NCBI GenBank assembly: GCA_041394705.1
Contig: JAWKHS010000009.1
Coordinates: 124,001-188,000 of the forward strand
Reading direction: 5' to 3'
Source of the DNA: Vicinamibacterales bacterium
GTDB taxonomy: Bacteria > Acidobacteriota > Vicinamibacteria > Vicinamibacterales > UBA2999
DNA: 64,000 nucleotides
Under the pieces are notes generated by a model. That model did not search any database. It worked only from the letters and a program-made list of their open reading frames with translations, and was not told where the DNA came from. This document shows, one piece after another, positions 24,744 to 33,088 of the stretch. The translations under genes were made by a program, and so were the position numbers. Position 1 is the stretch's first letter; the number at the start of each line of letters is the position of its first letter.

Positions 24744-26051
24744 TCAGAGTAACCCGCCTCGCGCCGCCGGGCCCAGCACGCTGGCGGCGACCCGCGCGTA
24801 GATCGCGGCACACTCCACGATGCGGGCGGTGTCCACGAACTCCTTGGGACCGTGGGACACGGCCAGCAGACCCGGGCCGTAGGCATAGGCCGGCATGCCC
24901 TGCTCGGCGTAGAAGCGGATTTCGAGCAGGCCCGGGCACATTTCGAACCGCGGCGCACGGCCGGTCACGGCCTTCACGTGCGTGCGCAGCGCACGCGCGA
25001 GGGGCGCGGCCTCGGCGCTCCCGGACGGATGCCCCTCCTGGAACACCTCGACGTCCAGCGTCACGCCCATCCGGCGCGCCTCGTCGAACACGGCCAGGAG
25101 CGCCCGGCGCTCGGCGGCGAAGTCCTCCTCGGGGTTCACGCGCCGATCGACCGTGAAGGTGCATGTGCCGGGGACGACGTTGAAATTCGACCCGGCCTCC
25201 ACGCGGCCGCCGACGAGCAGCAGCGACCGGCGCGCCGCCTCCGGACGCACGCGGAACCGGGTGCGGCGGCGTCCCACCCGCCGCGCCAGGCGCTGCAGGA
25301 GCCCCACCACGCGGATGGCGTCCTCGAAGGCGTTGCGGCCCTGGTGCATGAGGCCCACGTGCGCCTCGCGGCCCCGCACGGTGACCTTGGCGGTGATGGC
25401 GCCGCGATTCGCGTTCCACACGACGCCGCTCGTCGGCTCGGGCGTGAGCATGCCGATGCCGTCGGCGCCCAGCCGGCCGGTCGCGGCCAGGAAGCCGGAC
25501 CCGCGATGCCCGCCCGTCTCCTCGTCGGGGACGAACACCAGCGCGATCCGGCCGTCGAGCGGGACCCCGAGGCGTTTCAGCGCGACGGCGGCGTAGAGCA
25601 TCGACGCCAGCCCGCTCTTCATGTCCGCAGACCCGCGCCCGAAGATCATCCGCCCGCGCCGCTCGGGCCGGCATTGGCCCGGCGTCGTCACCGGCACCAC
25701 GTCGTAGTGCCCGGAGAAGTAGAGCGTCCGGCGCCCCTCGCCGACCGAGCTGAGCACGACCGCCGCGCCGGAACCGTCCCGCGTCCCCGCCGGCGGCGCG
25801 TAGCGGACGAGCTGACAGGGCAGGCCGACGGCGCGAAGCTCGGCCTGGATGAGCCGCACGGCCTCGGGATAGGCGGCGCCGGGCGGGTTCTCGGACGCGA
25901 CGCCCACCAGGCGGCTCGTGAAGTCGACCATCCTGTCGCGCAGGCCGCGCACGCACGCGTCGATGTCCGCGACGTCGGGCGTGGCCGCGACGGCGCGCGC
26001 GGGCCGCGGCCGCCGCGAGGGCCGGCGGGCGCCGGCGGCAGGCGTGGTCAT
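24744..26051 (-). CDS. M20-family metallopeptidase (ArgE/DapE/carboxypeptidase G2 type)
   Basis: A 435-residue zinc hydrolase. Metal and catalytic residues are all visible: 'YFSGHYDVVPV' (His, catalytic Asp), 'GRGSADMKSG' (bridging Asp), 'VPDEETGGHRGS' (catalytic and metal Glu), 'MLTPEPTS' (Glu) and 'LLAVSHGPKEFVD' (His). The dimerisation domain includes 'AHVGLMHQGRNAFEDAI' and 'RRVNPEEDF'. Residues 1-35 are Arg/Ala/Pro-rich and not a clear signal peptide, so it may be cytoplasmic, unlike its operon partner. The ATG overlaps the stop of the HpcH-type aldolase gene (ATGA at 26048-26051). Confidence 0.92.
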   Translation of the reverse strand: MTTPAAGARRPSRRPRPARAVAATPDVADIDACVRGLRDRMVDFTSRLVGVASENPPGAAYPEAVRLIQAELRAVGLPCQLVRYAPPAGTRDGSGAAVVLSSVGEGRRTLYFSGHYDVVPVTTPGQCRPERRGRMIFGRGSADMKSGLASMLYAAVALKRLGVPLDGRIALVFVPDEETGGHRGSGFLAATGRLGADGIGMLTPEPTSGVVWNANRGAITAKVTVRGREAHVGLMHQGRNAFEDAIRVVGLLQRLARRVGRRRTRFRVRPEAARRSLLLVGGRVEAGSNFNVVPGTCTFTVDRRVNPEEDFAAERRALLAVFDEARRMGVTLDVEVFQEGHPSGSAEAAPLARALRTHVKAVTGRAPRFEMCPGLLEIRFYAEQGMPAYAYGPGLLAVSHGPKEFVDTARIVECAAIYARVAASVLGPAARGGLL

Positions 26052-27040
26052 CGCCCCGCGGCCTTCCGCTGCTCGGGGGTCACCGTGGGGCCCGAGGCCG
26101 CCAGCGCCGGGCCGAGATCGAAGAACACCCGCACGCCCTGCGCGTAGCGCGCGGCGAAGTCGCGGGTGCCGTTGATCCCCACCGGCAGCCCGAACTCCTT
26201 GCCCGCCGCGATGACCTTCTGGAGCCCGGCCTCGGTGAGCGCCGCATCGTGGCCGTACGAGAGGCTCATGTCCCCGCCGCCCGCCCACAACACCACCTTG
26301 ATGCTGCTCTCCTTCAGCGTCCGCGCGATCTCGCGCACGTTCTCCACGCCCCGCTTGTTCTCGATGATGAGGAGGATGAGCATGTCGGCGTCGGGCTGCA
26401 GGCCCCAGACGTCCGAGCGCCGCTCGTACTCACGCGAGCTCATGCCCCAGTAGCGGGCGGCGATCGAGTTGCTGGTGCCGCGGAGACCCTCCGGCTCGAC
26501 GTGCGGCGCGTCGGGCGGCTGCGGGTAGCGGACCGCCTGGATCGCGTCGATCGCCTGCTCGGGCGTCTCGATGTGCGGGAACATCAGCCCGGCGACGCCC
26601 GTGTCGAGGATCTGCTTCACCATCCACTGGTTCTGGCGGACCTCGCGGCCGTTCGGAGGAATGCGAACGATCACGGGCTTGGTCGCGCTCACGCCGTCGC
26701 GCGCGATCTCGGCCGGGTCCAGCAGCGCGCGCAGGAACCGGCTCAGGCCCTCCACGTCCAGCGGGTCGTGCTCCAGGTCGTAGAGGATGAAGTCGAAGTT
26801 CTTGTTGTTCTGCAGCGTGACGGCGGCGTGGTAGTCGTTGCCGACGCCGATGTAGTTGGCCCAGATCGAGAAGGCCGGCTTGCCCGCGTCCAGGAGGCGG
26901 ATGACGGGGTTCGCGCGCGGCGCCGGCCCGGACGTCTGCGCCGCCGCGGACGGCAGCAGCGCCCACACGCCGAGGATCGCCACACCTGCCGTGATGAAGA
27001 CGCCGGCCCCGCCGGCGTTCGAGATCGGAACCCTGCGCAT
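26048..27040 (-). CDS. Exported HpcH/HpaI-type aldolase or citrate-lyase-like protein
   Basis: A 330-residue protein of the phosphoenolpyruvate/pyruvate-domain superfamily. Visible motifs are 'FDFILYDLEHDPLDVEGLSRFL' (metal Glu region), 'KPVIVRIPPNG', 'GVAGLMFPHIETPEQAIDAIQAVRYP' and 'DADMLILLIIENKRGVENV' (second metal acid). Unusually for this family it starts with a signal-anchor sequence ('GAGVFITAGVAILGVWALLPSAAAQ', residues 9-34), so it acts outside the cytoplasm; cytoplasmic members cleave 4-hydroxy-2-oxoacids. The retained metal-site residues argue it is active. GGAGAAGG precedes the ATG at 27040. It is translationally coupled to the M20 peptidase. Confidence 0.85.
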   Translation of the reverse strand: MRRVPISNAGGAGVFITAGVAILGVWALLPSAAAQTSGPAPRANPVIRLLDAGKPAFSIWANYIGVGNDYHAAVTLQNNKNFDFILYDLEHDPLDVEGLSRFLRALLDPAEIARDGVSATKPVIVRIPPNGREVRQNQWMVKQILDTGVAGLMFPHIETPEQAIDAIQAVRYPQPPDAPHVEPEGLRGTSNSIAARYWGMSSREYERRSDVWGLQPDADMLILLIIENKRGVENVREIARTLKESSIKVVLWAGGGDMSLSYGHDAALTEAGLQKVIAAGKEFGLPVGINGTRDFAARYAQGVRVFFDLGPALAASGPTVTPEQRKAAGR

Positions 27041-27158
27041 CGCCTTCTCCCCCGACCGCGCGCCGGCGTGACGTGCCGGCGGCCCGCCGCGCGCCGGCGC
27101 CATGATACGCGGATTCCGTGAGCGGCCGGCGCGGCCGAATCGGCCGCGGCGTCACGCG

Positions 27159-27881
27159 TCACCGGCGCGCGAGGTGCTCGCCGAAGAAGCGGACGATGCG
27201 CTCGCGCGCGTCGGCGGTGGCGGCCGGGTCGAAGCGCGTGTGCGACACGCGCGCCAGGAGGCGGACGGCCCACGGCGTCTCGCTCCGCGGGTGGTCGTTC
27301 ATGAACCCGTGCCCGGCGTCCGGGTACTCCTTGACGTCGTGCGGCACGCGGGCCGCCGTCAGCACGCGCTCGAGGCGCGCGGCGGCGCCCTTCAGCGTGG
27401 GGTCGTCGCCGCCGTAGCTGGCGACGATGGGACAGGCATCGGCCAAGCGGTCGAGGTCGCGCTCGGCCATCGCGCCGTAGTTCACGGCGGAGGCGTCGTA
27501 GCCGTGGCGGGGCGCCAGCGCCAGCGCGAAGCCCCCGCCCAGGCAGAAGCCGACGATACCGACCCGGCCCGTCCCCCGCGGGTGCGCGGCGAGCCAGCGC
27601 CGGACGGCCGCCAGGTCCTGGAACGCCGGACCGTCGGTGCCGCGGGTCAGGTCGCGCATCACGGCGACGACGCACAGGACGCGGCGGCCGCCGTGGAAGA
27701 GATCCGGCGCCGCGGCGAGGTAGCCCGCCTCGGCGAGCCACCCGGCCTGCCGGCGCAGGTCCGACGTCATGCCGAGCGCATCGTGCACCACGACCACGCC
27801 CGGCCATGGCCCGCTCCCGGCCGGCTCAGCCACGTAGGCGGGTACCGGCCCGCGCGCCCCTCCGTCGATCGCTGTCAGCAT
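27159..27881 (-). CDS. Dienelactone hydrolase family protein
   Basis: A 240-residue alpha/beta hydrolase. The Cys-Asp-His triad of dienelactone hydrolases is present: 'VGIVGFCLGGGFAL' (Cys nucleophile), 'ASYGGDDPTL' (Asp) and 'YPDAGHGFMNDH' (His). 'YVAEPAGSGPWPGVVVVHDALGM' starts the first strands. Family members open the lactone in chlorocatechol and protocatechuate-type pathways, but many act on other esters; no aromatic degradation cluster lies nearby. No signal peptide. It has 118 nt to the HpcH gene, in the same direction. Confidence 0.9.
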   Translation of the reverse strand: MLTAIDGGARGPVPAYVAEPAGSGPWPGVVVVHDALGMTSDLRRQAGWLAEAGYLAAAPDLFHGGRRVLCVVAVMRDLTRGTDGPAFQDLAAVRRWLAAHPRGTGRVGIVGFCLGGGFALALAPRHGYDASAVNYGAMAERDLDRLADACPIVASYGGDDPTLKGAAARLERVLTAARVPHDVKEYPDAGHGFMNDHPRSETPWAVRLLARVSHTRFDPAATADARERIVRFFGEHLARR

Positions 27882-27964
27882 CGTCGCCGCCACGCAAGCC
27901 GCGCAGCGGTCCCCGTCCCGCAGCCGCGGCCCCGGCCGCCCGCCGTGGGCGACCGGGCCCGAGT

Positions 27965-30900
27965 TTACGGCACCGGCAGCGAGTCGACGTTGCCGGCGTC
28001 GATGACGCCGGCCGCCGAGAGCACGACGGCGCCCTGGGCATCGCGCACCACGATCCGCACCTCGTCGGCGCCGCGCCCCGGCTCGCCGCGATCGGCGGCC
28101 GCGAGCTCGAACGTGTACCCGGGCCGGCCGTTCACCACGCCGGCACCGGCCACGCGCACGGTGTCGACGCCGCTGGCCGGACGCGCGCCCGGTGAGGACG
28201 CCGGATCGTCGAAGAAGCCCACCGCGTCGATCCGCGTGGCCGCGAAGAGCATCGGCGCGCCGGTGGTTCCCCGCCCCTGGGCGAGCACGGCCGCGCCGGT
28301 CCCGTGCGCCGAGGTGCGGACCGCGGTGAAGATCACGCGCGTCGCGTCGCGGCCAGGGTCCTGCACGGTGGCGCCCGCGACGAGGCCAGCCGTGGCGGGA
28401 TCCACCACCGTCACGCGGAAGCTCGCCGAGCCGGTGTTCCCGAAGGCGTCCGACGCCGTGCAGGTCACACTCGTGGGGCCGTAGGCGAAGAGCGAGCCCG
28501 AGGCCGGCACGCACGTCACGGGCACGGGCCCGCTCACGTCGTCGGTGGCCGTGGCCGTGAAGGTCACGACGGCGCCGAGCGGCCCCTGGGCATCGGCCAC
28601 CAGGTCGTCCGGCACCGTCACGACGGGGGGCGTCGTGTCGGTCGGGAACCGGAAGTACGCCACCGCGGGGTCGTGATCGGAGGTCCGTTCCACTCGGGCG
28701 GCGTCACCGCGCAGGAGATCCGGGAAGTCCGCGTTCACCCGCGCGTGATCGAACGCGGTCAGCGTCGTGGCGGCCTCGGGCGACAGGAGCACGTGGTCGA
28801 GCGACTGCGCGTTCCCGTCGAACACGTACGAGTAGGTCCCGTCCGCCGGCGTGCCGGCCACCGCGGGCGCCAGCTCGAAATCGGGGGACAGCAGGTCGGC
28901 GCCGAACGAGACGACCTCGGTCGCCGGCGCGGGCACGCCGCGCGCCACACCCAGGACGTCCACGTGGCCGTCGTTCACCTCGAACGCGTTGTAGTCGCCC
29001 ACCGAGACGATCGGCAGGCCGGGATGGCTGGCCCGCAGGTCGCCGAGCAGGCGCGCCACGTACTCCGCCTGCGCCAGGCGCTTGGCCCGCACCCGCGGGC
29101 CGTCCACCGGATCGGTGAGGCCGTTCAGCGAGCGCAGGTGGTGCACCACCACGATCACGTCGGCCGGCAGCGTGCCCGGCGCCGCCGCGATCGTCGCGCG
29201 CATCGACAGCGACGGCCGGTCGTTCAGCAGGGCGGGCTGCCCGGTGTTCGGATCGAGGTAGGTGTCGTCCTTGCCGTGCTGCACGACGTCGTGGACGGTC
29301 ACGCCCGACGCCGCCAGGACGCCGACGTCGATGCCGCCGACGTCGTTGCCCTCGACGAGGTACGCCTGGTACCCCGGCACCGGCTGACCCGCGGCCGCCG
29401 CGTCGGCGTCGATCGTGGCGGCCAGGTCCTGCAGCACCTGCAGGTTCTCGGCCTCCTGGACGCCGATGATGGCGGGCGCGTGCAGGTAGTGCCTGACGAC
29501 GGCCGAGAACTTCGCCAGCCGCACGGCGTAGGCCGCGGGCGTGGGCACGGCATCGCTCGTCGCCGGGTCGTTGACCGTGTCGAAGAAGCGCTGGAGGTTG
29601 AAGGACGCCACGGCGAACTCACCCGCCGCCGGCGCGCGCGCCGGCGCGGCGACCAGACCGCCCACCGGCATGAGGGGCGCCACGGGCAGGAGCGTCCACG
29701 TGCGGAAGCCGTAGTCCACGACGGCCGTCACGTCCGTCATCACCGCGCCGGTCGTGACGACGGCGGCCGCCACGCCGGCGATGCCGTCGGCGTCCACGCG
29801 GATCCGCTCGGGGTTCCCGTCGAAGACCGGAATCGCGCAGCCCGTGCCCGCGGCGCAGACCGGCACCGGGTCGAGGGCCTCGATCCCGGCTTCGCGGACG
29901 GGCCGCGCCGTGCCGCTCAGCACCGCGTAGAAGACGCCGTTGTTCGTGCCGGTGTTGCTGGTCTCGTTCACGCTGCCGGCCACGCCGGAGACGGCCGTGA
30001 GCGAGGGCGCGGTCACGAGCATCCCCTCCAGGCGCTCGAGCTGCAGCAGGCCTCCGGCGGGGTCGGCGTCGGCCGGCGACAGCACCACCGGCGCCGGCAG
30101 CGCGGCGGTCCCCAGCGCGGCCAGCGCCGGCGAGACCAGTTCGGTCACCGGAGGACTGACGGGATCGGCCGCCGGGGCGAACTCGGCCACGACGCCCTGC
30201 ACGCTCACGAGCGTGCCCGGCTGGAAGGCCGCGCCCGGCGCGCTGCCCGTGAACACGAAGATCCCCTCGGACGTGGCCGGGTCGCCGTCCTCGTCTGCGG
30301 CCGTGCTCTGCACGTAGACGCCGTTGGTCCGCCGTGCCGTCACGACGCCCGTCGTGCGGACGGCCTGGCCGGTGTAGGGCGAGACGGCTCCGGCGCCCTG
30401 AATCTGCGCGATCGTCACGACGGGCACGGGCGCCGTCACCTGGACGGTGAGAGTGCCCGCACCGGTGCGGCCCCGCTCGTCCTGGACGACGAGCGGGATC
30501 CCCCGCGCGCCGACGCCGGCCGATGGCGCCACGACCACCGCCCCCGTGAACACGAGGTCTCCGGCCGCCTGGTCCGGCGCGATGCCGTCGTCGCTCAGCG
30601 GCAGCAGGGCCGGGCCGCCCAGCGCCGTCGCGTCGGCGGTCACCGTGTGTATCGTTCCTGGCGGGTTCGAGCCCGGCACGACGCCGGCAGCCACGACCAG
30701 GGTCTGCCCCCACTCGACGGGGTTGGGCGTGCCGGTGGCGCCGCTGAAGGACGGCGAGGTCGGCGCCGTGGCGGGCTCCACGACCAGATCGTCCACGCCC
30801 ACCCACTCGTCGTTGCCGGCGGCGTTGGCGGTCATGATGCGCAGCTGCACCACGGCCTGGTCGTCGGCGGCCGCCGGCAGCGTCACGTCCACGGGCGTCA

Positions 30901-31486
30901 CGAGCGTGGCCAGGCTGGGACCGGACGTCGCGTCGGCCACGAACGCGGCGGGCACGTTGGTCCACGCGCCCGACGTCCCGACACGGAAGTGCAGGGCCAC
31001 GGGCTGGACCGCGTCGTCGACCGAGCCGTCCAGGTCCCTGAGGGTGTAGCGCACGCGCACGCCGGCCACCCCCGTCGTGCTGACCGTGATCTGCAGGTAG
31101 GGGGCGTCCGCGGTGCCGGACCCGTTCAGGGCCACGACCGGATCGGCGAGGGCGAACTCGGCGACGCCGCCGGTGGCGAAGGTGTTCGGATTGGTCTGGT
31201 TCGCGTTCACGTCCGGGACGGGCGCGAGGTCCTCGGCGACGAGCGTCTGCGGGTCGGCGCCGGTGGCCGACGTCAGGCCGTCGCCCCGGAAGCCCTCGAT
31301 GCCGGGGACGGCGCTCCAGTCGTCGTTGACCGTGATCAGGGCCGTGTTGCTCCAGTCCTGCCCGAAGGGCAGCGCCTGGGGCGTGGCATCCGCGAACAGG
31401 GTCAACCCGGCCCCGGCCAGGACGATCCCGGCCATGGCGCTCACCACGCGCCTGATGGCGCGCCTCGACATCCTTCGCACGTGCAT
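27965..31486 (-). CDS. ExeM/NucH-type extracellular nuclease with HYR domain
   Basis: A 1173-residue secreted protein. A signal sequence (residues 1-32) is followed by beta-rich domains (45-350), an OB-fold-like segment (355-470, 'VVTIAQIQGAGAVSPYTGQAV'), and an endonuclease/exonuclease/phosphatase domain (624-945) with N630, E678 ('GVQEAEN'), H782, D831/N833 ('SVGDYNAFE') and H938 ('TSDHDPAVA') as catalytic residues. A HYR domain (950-1030) and a C-terminal beta domain complete it. ExeM-like enzymes degrade extracellular DNA for nutrition or biofilm dispersal. GGGAGGG precedes the ATG; a second ATG is 15 nt downstream. A 19-nt palindrome lies 20 nt upstream. No sorting tag is evident. Confidence 0.92.
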   Translation of the reverse strand: MHVRRMSRRAIRRVVSAMAGIVLAGAGLTLFADATPQALPFGQDWSNTALITVNDDWSAVPGIEGFRGDGLTSATGADPQTLVAEDLAPVPDVNANQTNPNTFATGGVAEFALADPVVALNGSGTADAPYLQITVSTTGVAGVRVRYTLRDLDGSVDDAVQPVALHFRVGTSGAWTNVPAAFVADATSGPSLATLVTPVDVTLPAAADDQAVVQLRIMTANAAGNDEWVGVDDLVVEPATAPTSPSFSGATGTPNPVEWGQTLVVAAGVVPGSNPPGTIHTVTADATALGGPALLPLSDDGIAPDQAAGDLVFTGAVVVAPSAGVGARGIPLVVQDERGRTGAGTLTVQVTAPVPVVTIAQIQGAGAVSPYTGQAVRTTGVVTARRTNGVYVQSTAADEDGDPATSEGIFVFTGSAPGAAFQPGTLVSVQGVVAEFAPAADPVSPPVTELVSPALAALGTAALPAPVVLSPADADPAGGLLQLERLEGMLVTAPSLTAVSGVAGSVNETSNTGTNNGVFYAVLSGTARPVREAGIEALDPVPVCAAGTGCAIPVFDGNPERIRVDADGIAGVAAAVVTTGAVMTDVTAVVDYGFRTWTLLPVAPLMPVGGLVAAPARAPAAGEFAVASFNLQRFFDTVNDPATSDAVPTPAAYAVRLAKFSAVVRHYLHAPAIIGVQEAENLQVLQDLAATIDADAAAAGQPVPGYQAYLVEGNDVGGIDVGVLAASGVTVHDVVQHGKDDTYLDPNTGQPALLNDRPSLSMRATIAAAPGTLPADVIVVVHHLRSLNGLTDPVDGPRVRAKRLAQAEYVARLLGDLRASHPGLPIVSVGDYNAFEVNDGHVDVLGVARGVPAPATEVVSFGADLLSPDFELAPAVAGTPADGTYSYVFDGNAQSLDHVLLSPEAATTLTAFDHARVNADFPDLLRGDAARVERTSDHDPAVAYFRFPTDTTPPVVTVPDDLVADAQGPLGAVVTFTATATDDVSGPVPVTCVPASGSLFAYGPTSVTCTASDAFGNTGSASFRVTVVDPATAGLVAGATVQDPGRDATRVIFTAVRTSAHGTGAAVLAQGRGTTGAPMLFAATRIDAVGFFDDPASSPGARPASGVDTVRVAGAGVVNGRPGYTFELAAADRGEPGRGADEVRIVVRDAQGAVVLSAAGVIDAGNVDSLPVP

Positions 31487-31506
31487 GAGTCCACCCTCCC
31501 GCCGAC

Positions 31507-31525
31507 GTACGCAGAATCTGCGTAC
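31507..31525. promoter_or_regulatory. Perfect 19-nt palindrome upstream of the nuclease gene
   Basis: GTACGCAGA-A-TCTGCGTAC is an exact inverted repeat with 9-nt arms around one base. It lies 20 nt before the nuclease ATG and just upstream of its Shine-Dalgarno sequence. A possible -10 (TATGCT on the minus strand, 31537-31542) lies just upstream, placing the palindrome at or after the transcript start. It has no U tract and is too early to be a terminator, so an operator is more likely. Confidence 0.6.
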
Positions 31526-31604
31526 CGAACCTCAGCAGCATATGCGAGCCGGATGACCTGGATGTGACGATCCGGCTCGCCAACAGCCGACGGTGCCCGC
31601 GGGC

Positions 31605-31815
31605 CTACCGCAGGCGCATGCAGTTGGCGTCGTAGGAGACGGTCGCCTGCACAGTCGCTGAAGACGGCGAGGACGCCGACCTTGCGCGCCAGGACGTCGA
31701 GCACGCGGAACACGTCGCCGTCCGTGCGGATGGCCGTGTCGAACGTCTGGTAGTAGAAGCCGTTGTTCCCGTCGGCCAGGATGCCGGAGCGCTCCAGCTC
31801 AGGACGAGACGATCA
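31605..31815 (-). pseudogene. Frameshifted 3' remnant, probably of a glycerophosphodiester phosphodiesterase
   Basis: On the minus strand a truncated frame reads 'RSGILADGNNGFYYQTFDTA' then 'VFRVLDVLARKVGVLAVFSD'. At that point one extra base (T on the minus strand, position 31651) shifts the frame; removing it restores 'FSDWQATVSYDANCMRLR' and a TAG stop at 31605. The ending 'FSDW-AT-Y-ANC' is what I recall from the C terminus of bacterial GlpQ/UgpQ-type phosphodiesterases. The rest of the gene upstream of about 31815 is missing; the frame runs into a stop. Family assignment is from memory of that motif and is moderate. It lies between the nuclease and the selenoprotein genes. Confidence 0.55.
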
Positions 31816-31825
31816 TGAGGCGCCG

Positions 31826-31842
31826 GCAGGGGTCGCCCCTGC
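31826..31842 (-). terminator. Hairpin after the selenoprotein gene
   Basis: GCAGGGG-TCG-CCCCTGC is a perfect 7-bp stem with a 3-nt loop, 14 nt after the stop of the redoxin gene. There is no clear U tract, as often in high-GC genomes. It may terminate transcription or protect the 3' end. Confidence 0.5.
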
Positions 31843-31856
31843 GGCGGGGGACGCCG

Positions 31857-32915
31857 TCAGCGGCCCGGCGGCCTGCGGTCCAGCGGCTTGGTCGTGATGG
31901 TGAAGCTGATGGGCACACGCGTCGGGTTGAAGCACACCTTGTCGTCGCACGCCTGGTATTCGAGCGCGCCCGTGATGCGCACGGACGGCAGGCTGCCGAG
32001 CAGCTTCTGCGCCTCGGGCGTGGCCAGGAGCGTGACGTCGCGCTGCAGCCGGAAGGTGTGGCTGTAGACGGGCACGCGCTCGTCGAGCGGCTCGAAGTAG
32101 TAGATCTCGAACGCCGGGTAGACCGTGTCGTGCACGCGCAGCCACGGCTGCGGGTCGATGGTGAGCTGGACGACCTGGTAGTCGTGCTTCCCCGGGGCGT
32201 AGACATGGACCTTGGGGTTCGGCGTGACGTCGGCCGTGATCGCGAGCCGGTGCCCCGGAGCGGCCGTGGTGTCGCTGACGGCGGCCGCGACGGTGAGATG
32301 GCTGGTCCGGACCGGCTCGCCCGGCGTCCCCATGCCCACGCCGAGCGCCGAGAGCACGGTCGACGCCGTGTAGCGCTCCTGGTACGCGTCTTCGAAGAAG
32401 CGGGCCACCACCTTGCCCTGCCGGTCGAGGATGAACGTGCCCGGGTGGGGAATGCCGAACGCCCGGGTCTGCGGGTCCACGGTCTCGTTCAGGAGGCCGA
32501 ACCGCCGGATGATGGCCGACCCAGGGTCGGACAGCATGGGGAACGTGATCCCGCGCGTGTCAGCGAACTTCTTCAGCGTGTCGACCGGGTCGTACGAGAT
32601 CGACGCGAGGCCCAGCCCCTGGCGCTGGATGTCGGCGTAGCGGCCTTGCAGCTCCACGAGCTGCGTCTTGCAGTACGGTCACCAGTCGGCCGAACGGCTG
32701 AAGACGAGCATCAGCCCTTTCGGCCCGGACAGCGACTGCAGCGACTGCGTCGTGCCTGACTGATCGGTACCCGAGAAGGCGGGCACCGTCGCTCCCACCT
32801 GCGGGCCGATCGTCGACGTGTCGACCGGAGGCGGCGCGGGCGCCTGCGCCCAGAGGGCCGCCGGCGAGAGCAGCAGCGCCGCGATCCAGGCCAGCGGTTG
32901 TCGCATGTGTGTCAC
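31857..32915 (-). CDS. Selenocysteine-containing redoxin with C-terminal DsbD-alpha-like domain
   Basis: A 352-residue exported protein read through an in-frame TGA at 32679-32681. Residues 1-25 are a signal peptide ('WIAALLLSPAALWAQA'). Residues 35-200 are an AhpC/TSA-redoxin fold with 'GLMLVFSRSADW-U-PYCKTQLVELQ': selenocysteine at 79 replaces the first Cys of CxxC, Cys82 is the resolving partner. Residues ~206-345 resemble the DsbD N-terminal domain, with 'LEYQACDDKVCFNP' carrying Cys323 and Cys328. Frame and protein similarity continue unbroken on both sides of the TGA, and a stem-loop at the right distance follows, so this is not a nonsense mutation. It should act in periplasmic thiol or peroxide redox. 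GTG at 32915 has AAGGAT upstream; ATG at 32906 is the alternative. Note that automatic annotation would split it at 32681. Confidence 0.9.
32648..32664 (-). promoter_or_regulatory. Bacterial SECIS element within the redoxin gene
   Basis: On the minus strand, 14 nt after the TGA (32681-32679), GCAGCUC-GUG-GAGCUGC forms a perfect 7-bp stem. The apical loop begins with G and lies 21 nt from the UGA. Known bacterial SECIS elements have a small apical loop with a G in its first two positions, about 16-37 nt from the UGA, and bind SelB. The stem lies in coding sequence and also encodes the conserved helix after CxxC. Confidence 0.85.
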
Positions 32916-33088
32916 TGCGGATCCTTGTTCGAGCGCACGAGGGCTCCCGGCATCATAGGCCGAACCGTCGCGTCCGTGCGCCGTCTCCCGTTGGACGCCG
33001 CAGGGGCCACGGAGGATTCGCGCCGCGGTGGCGCGACGGCACCCACGGCCTTCAGCTCAGCCGTGGACCGTGACTCCGGCGCACGGGC

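Noticed and set aside
32679..32681. TGA in the redoxin gene read as a nonsense mutation splitting it into two pseudogene pieces
   Set aside because: Frame, domain and codon composition continue on both sides, the TGA sits at a catalytic Cys position and is followed by a SECIS-like stem-loop.
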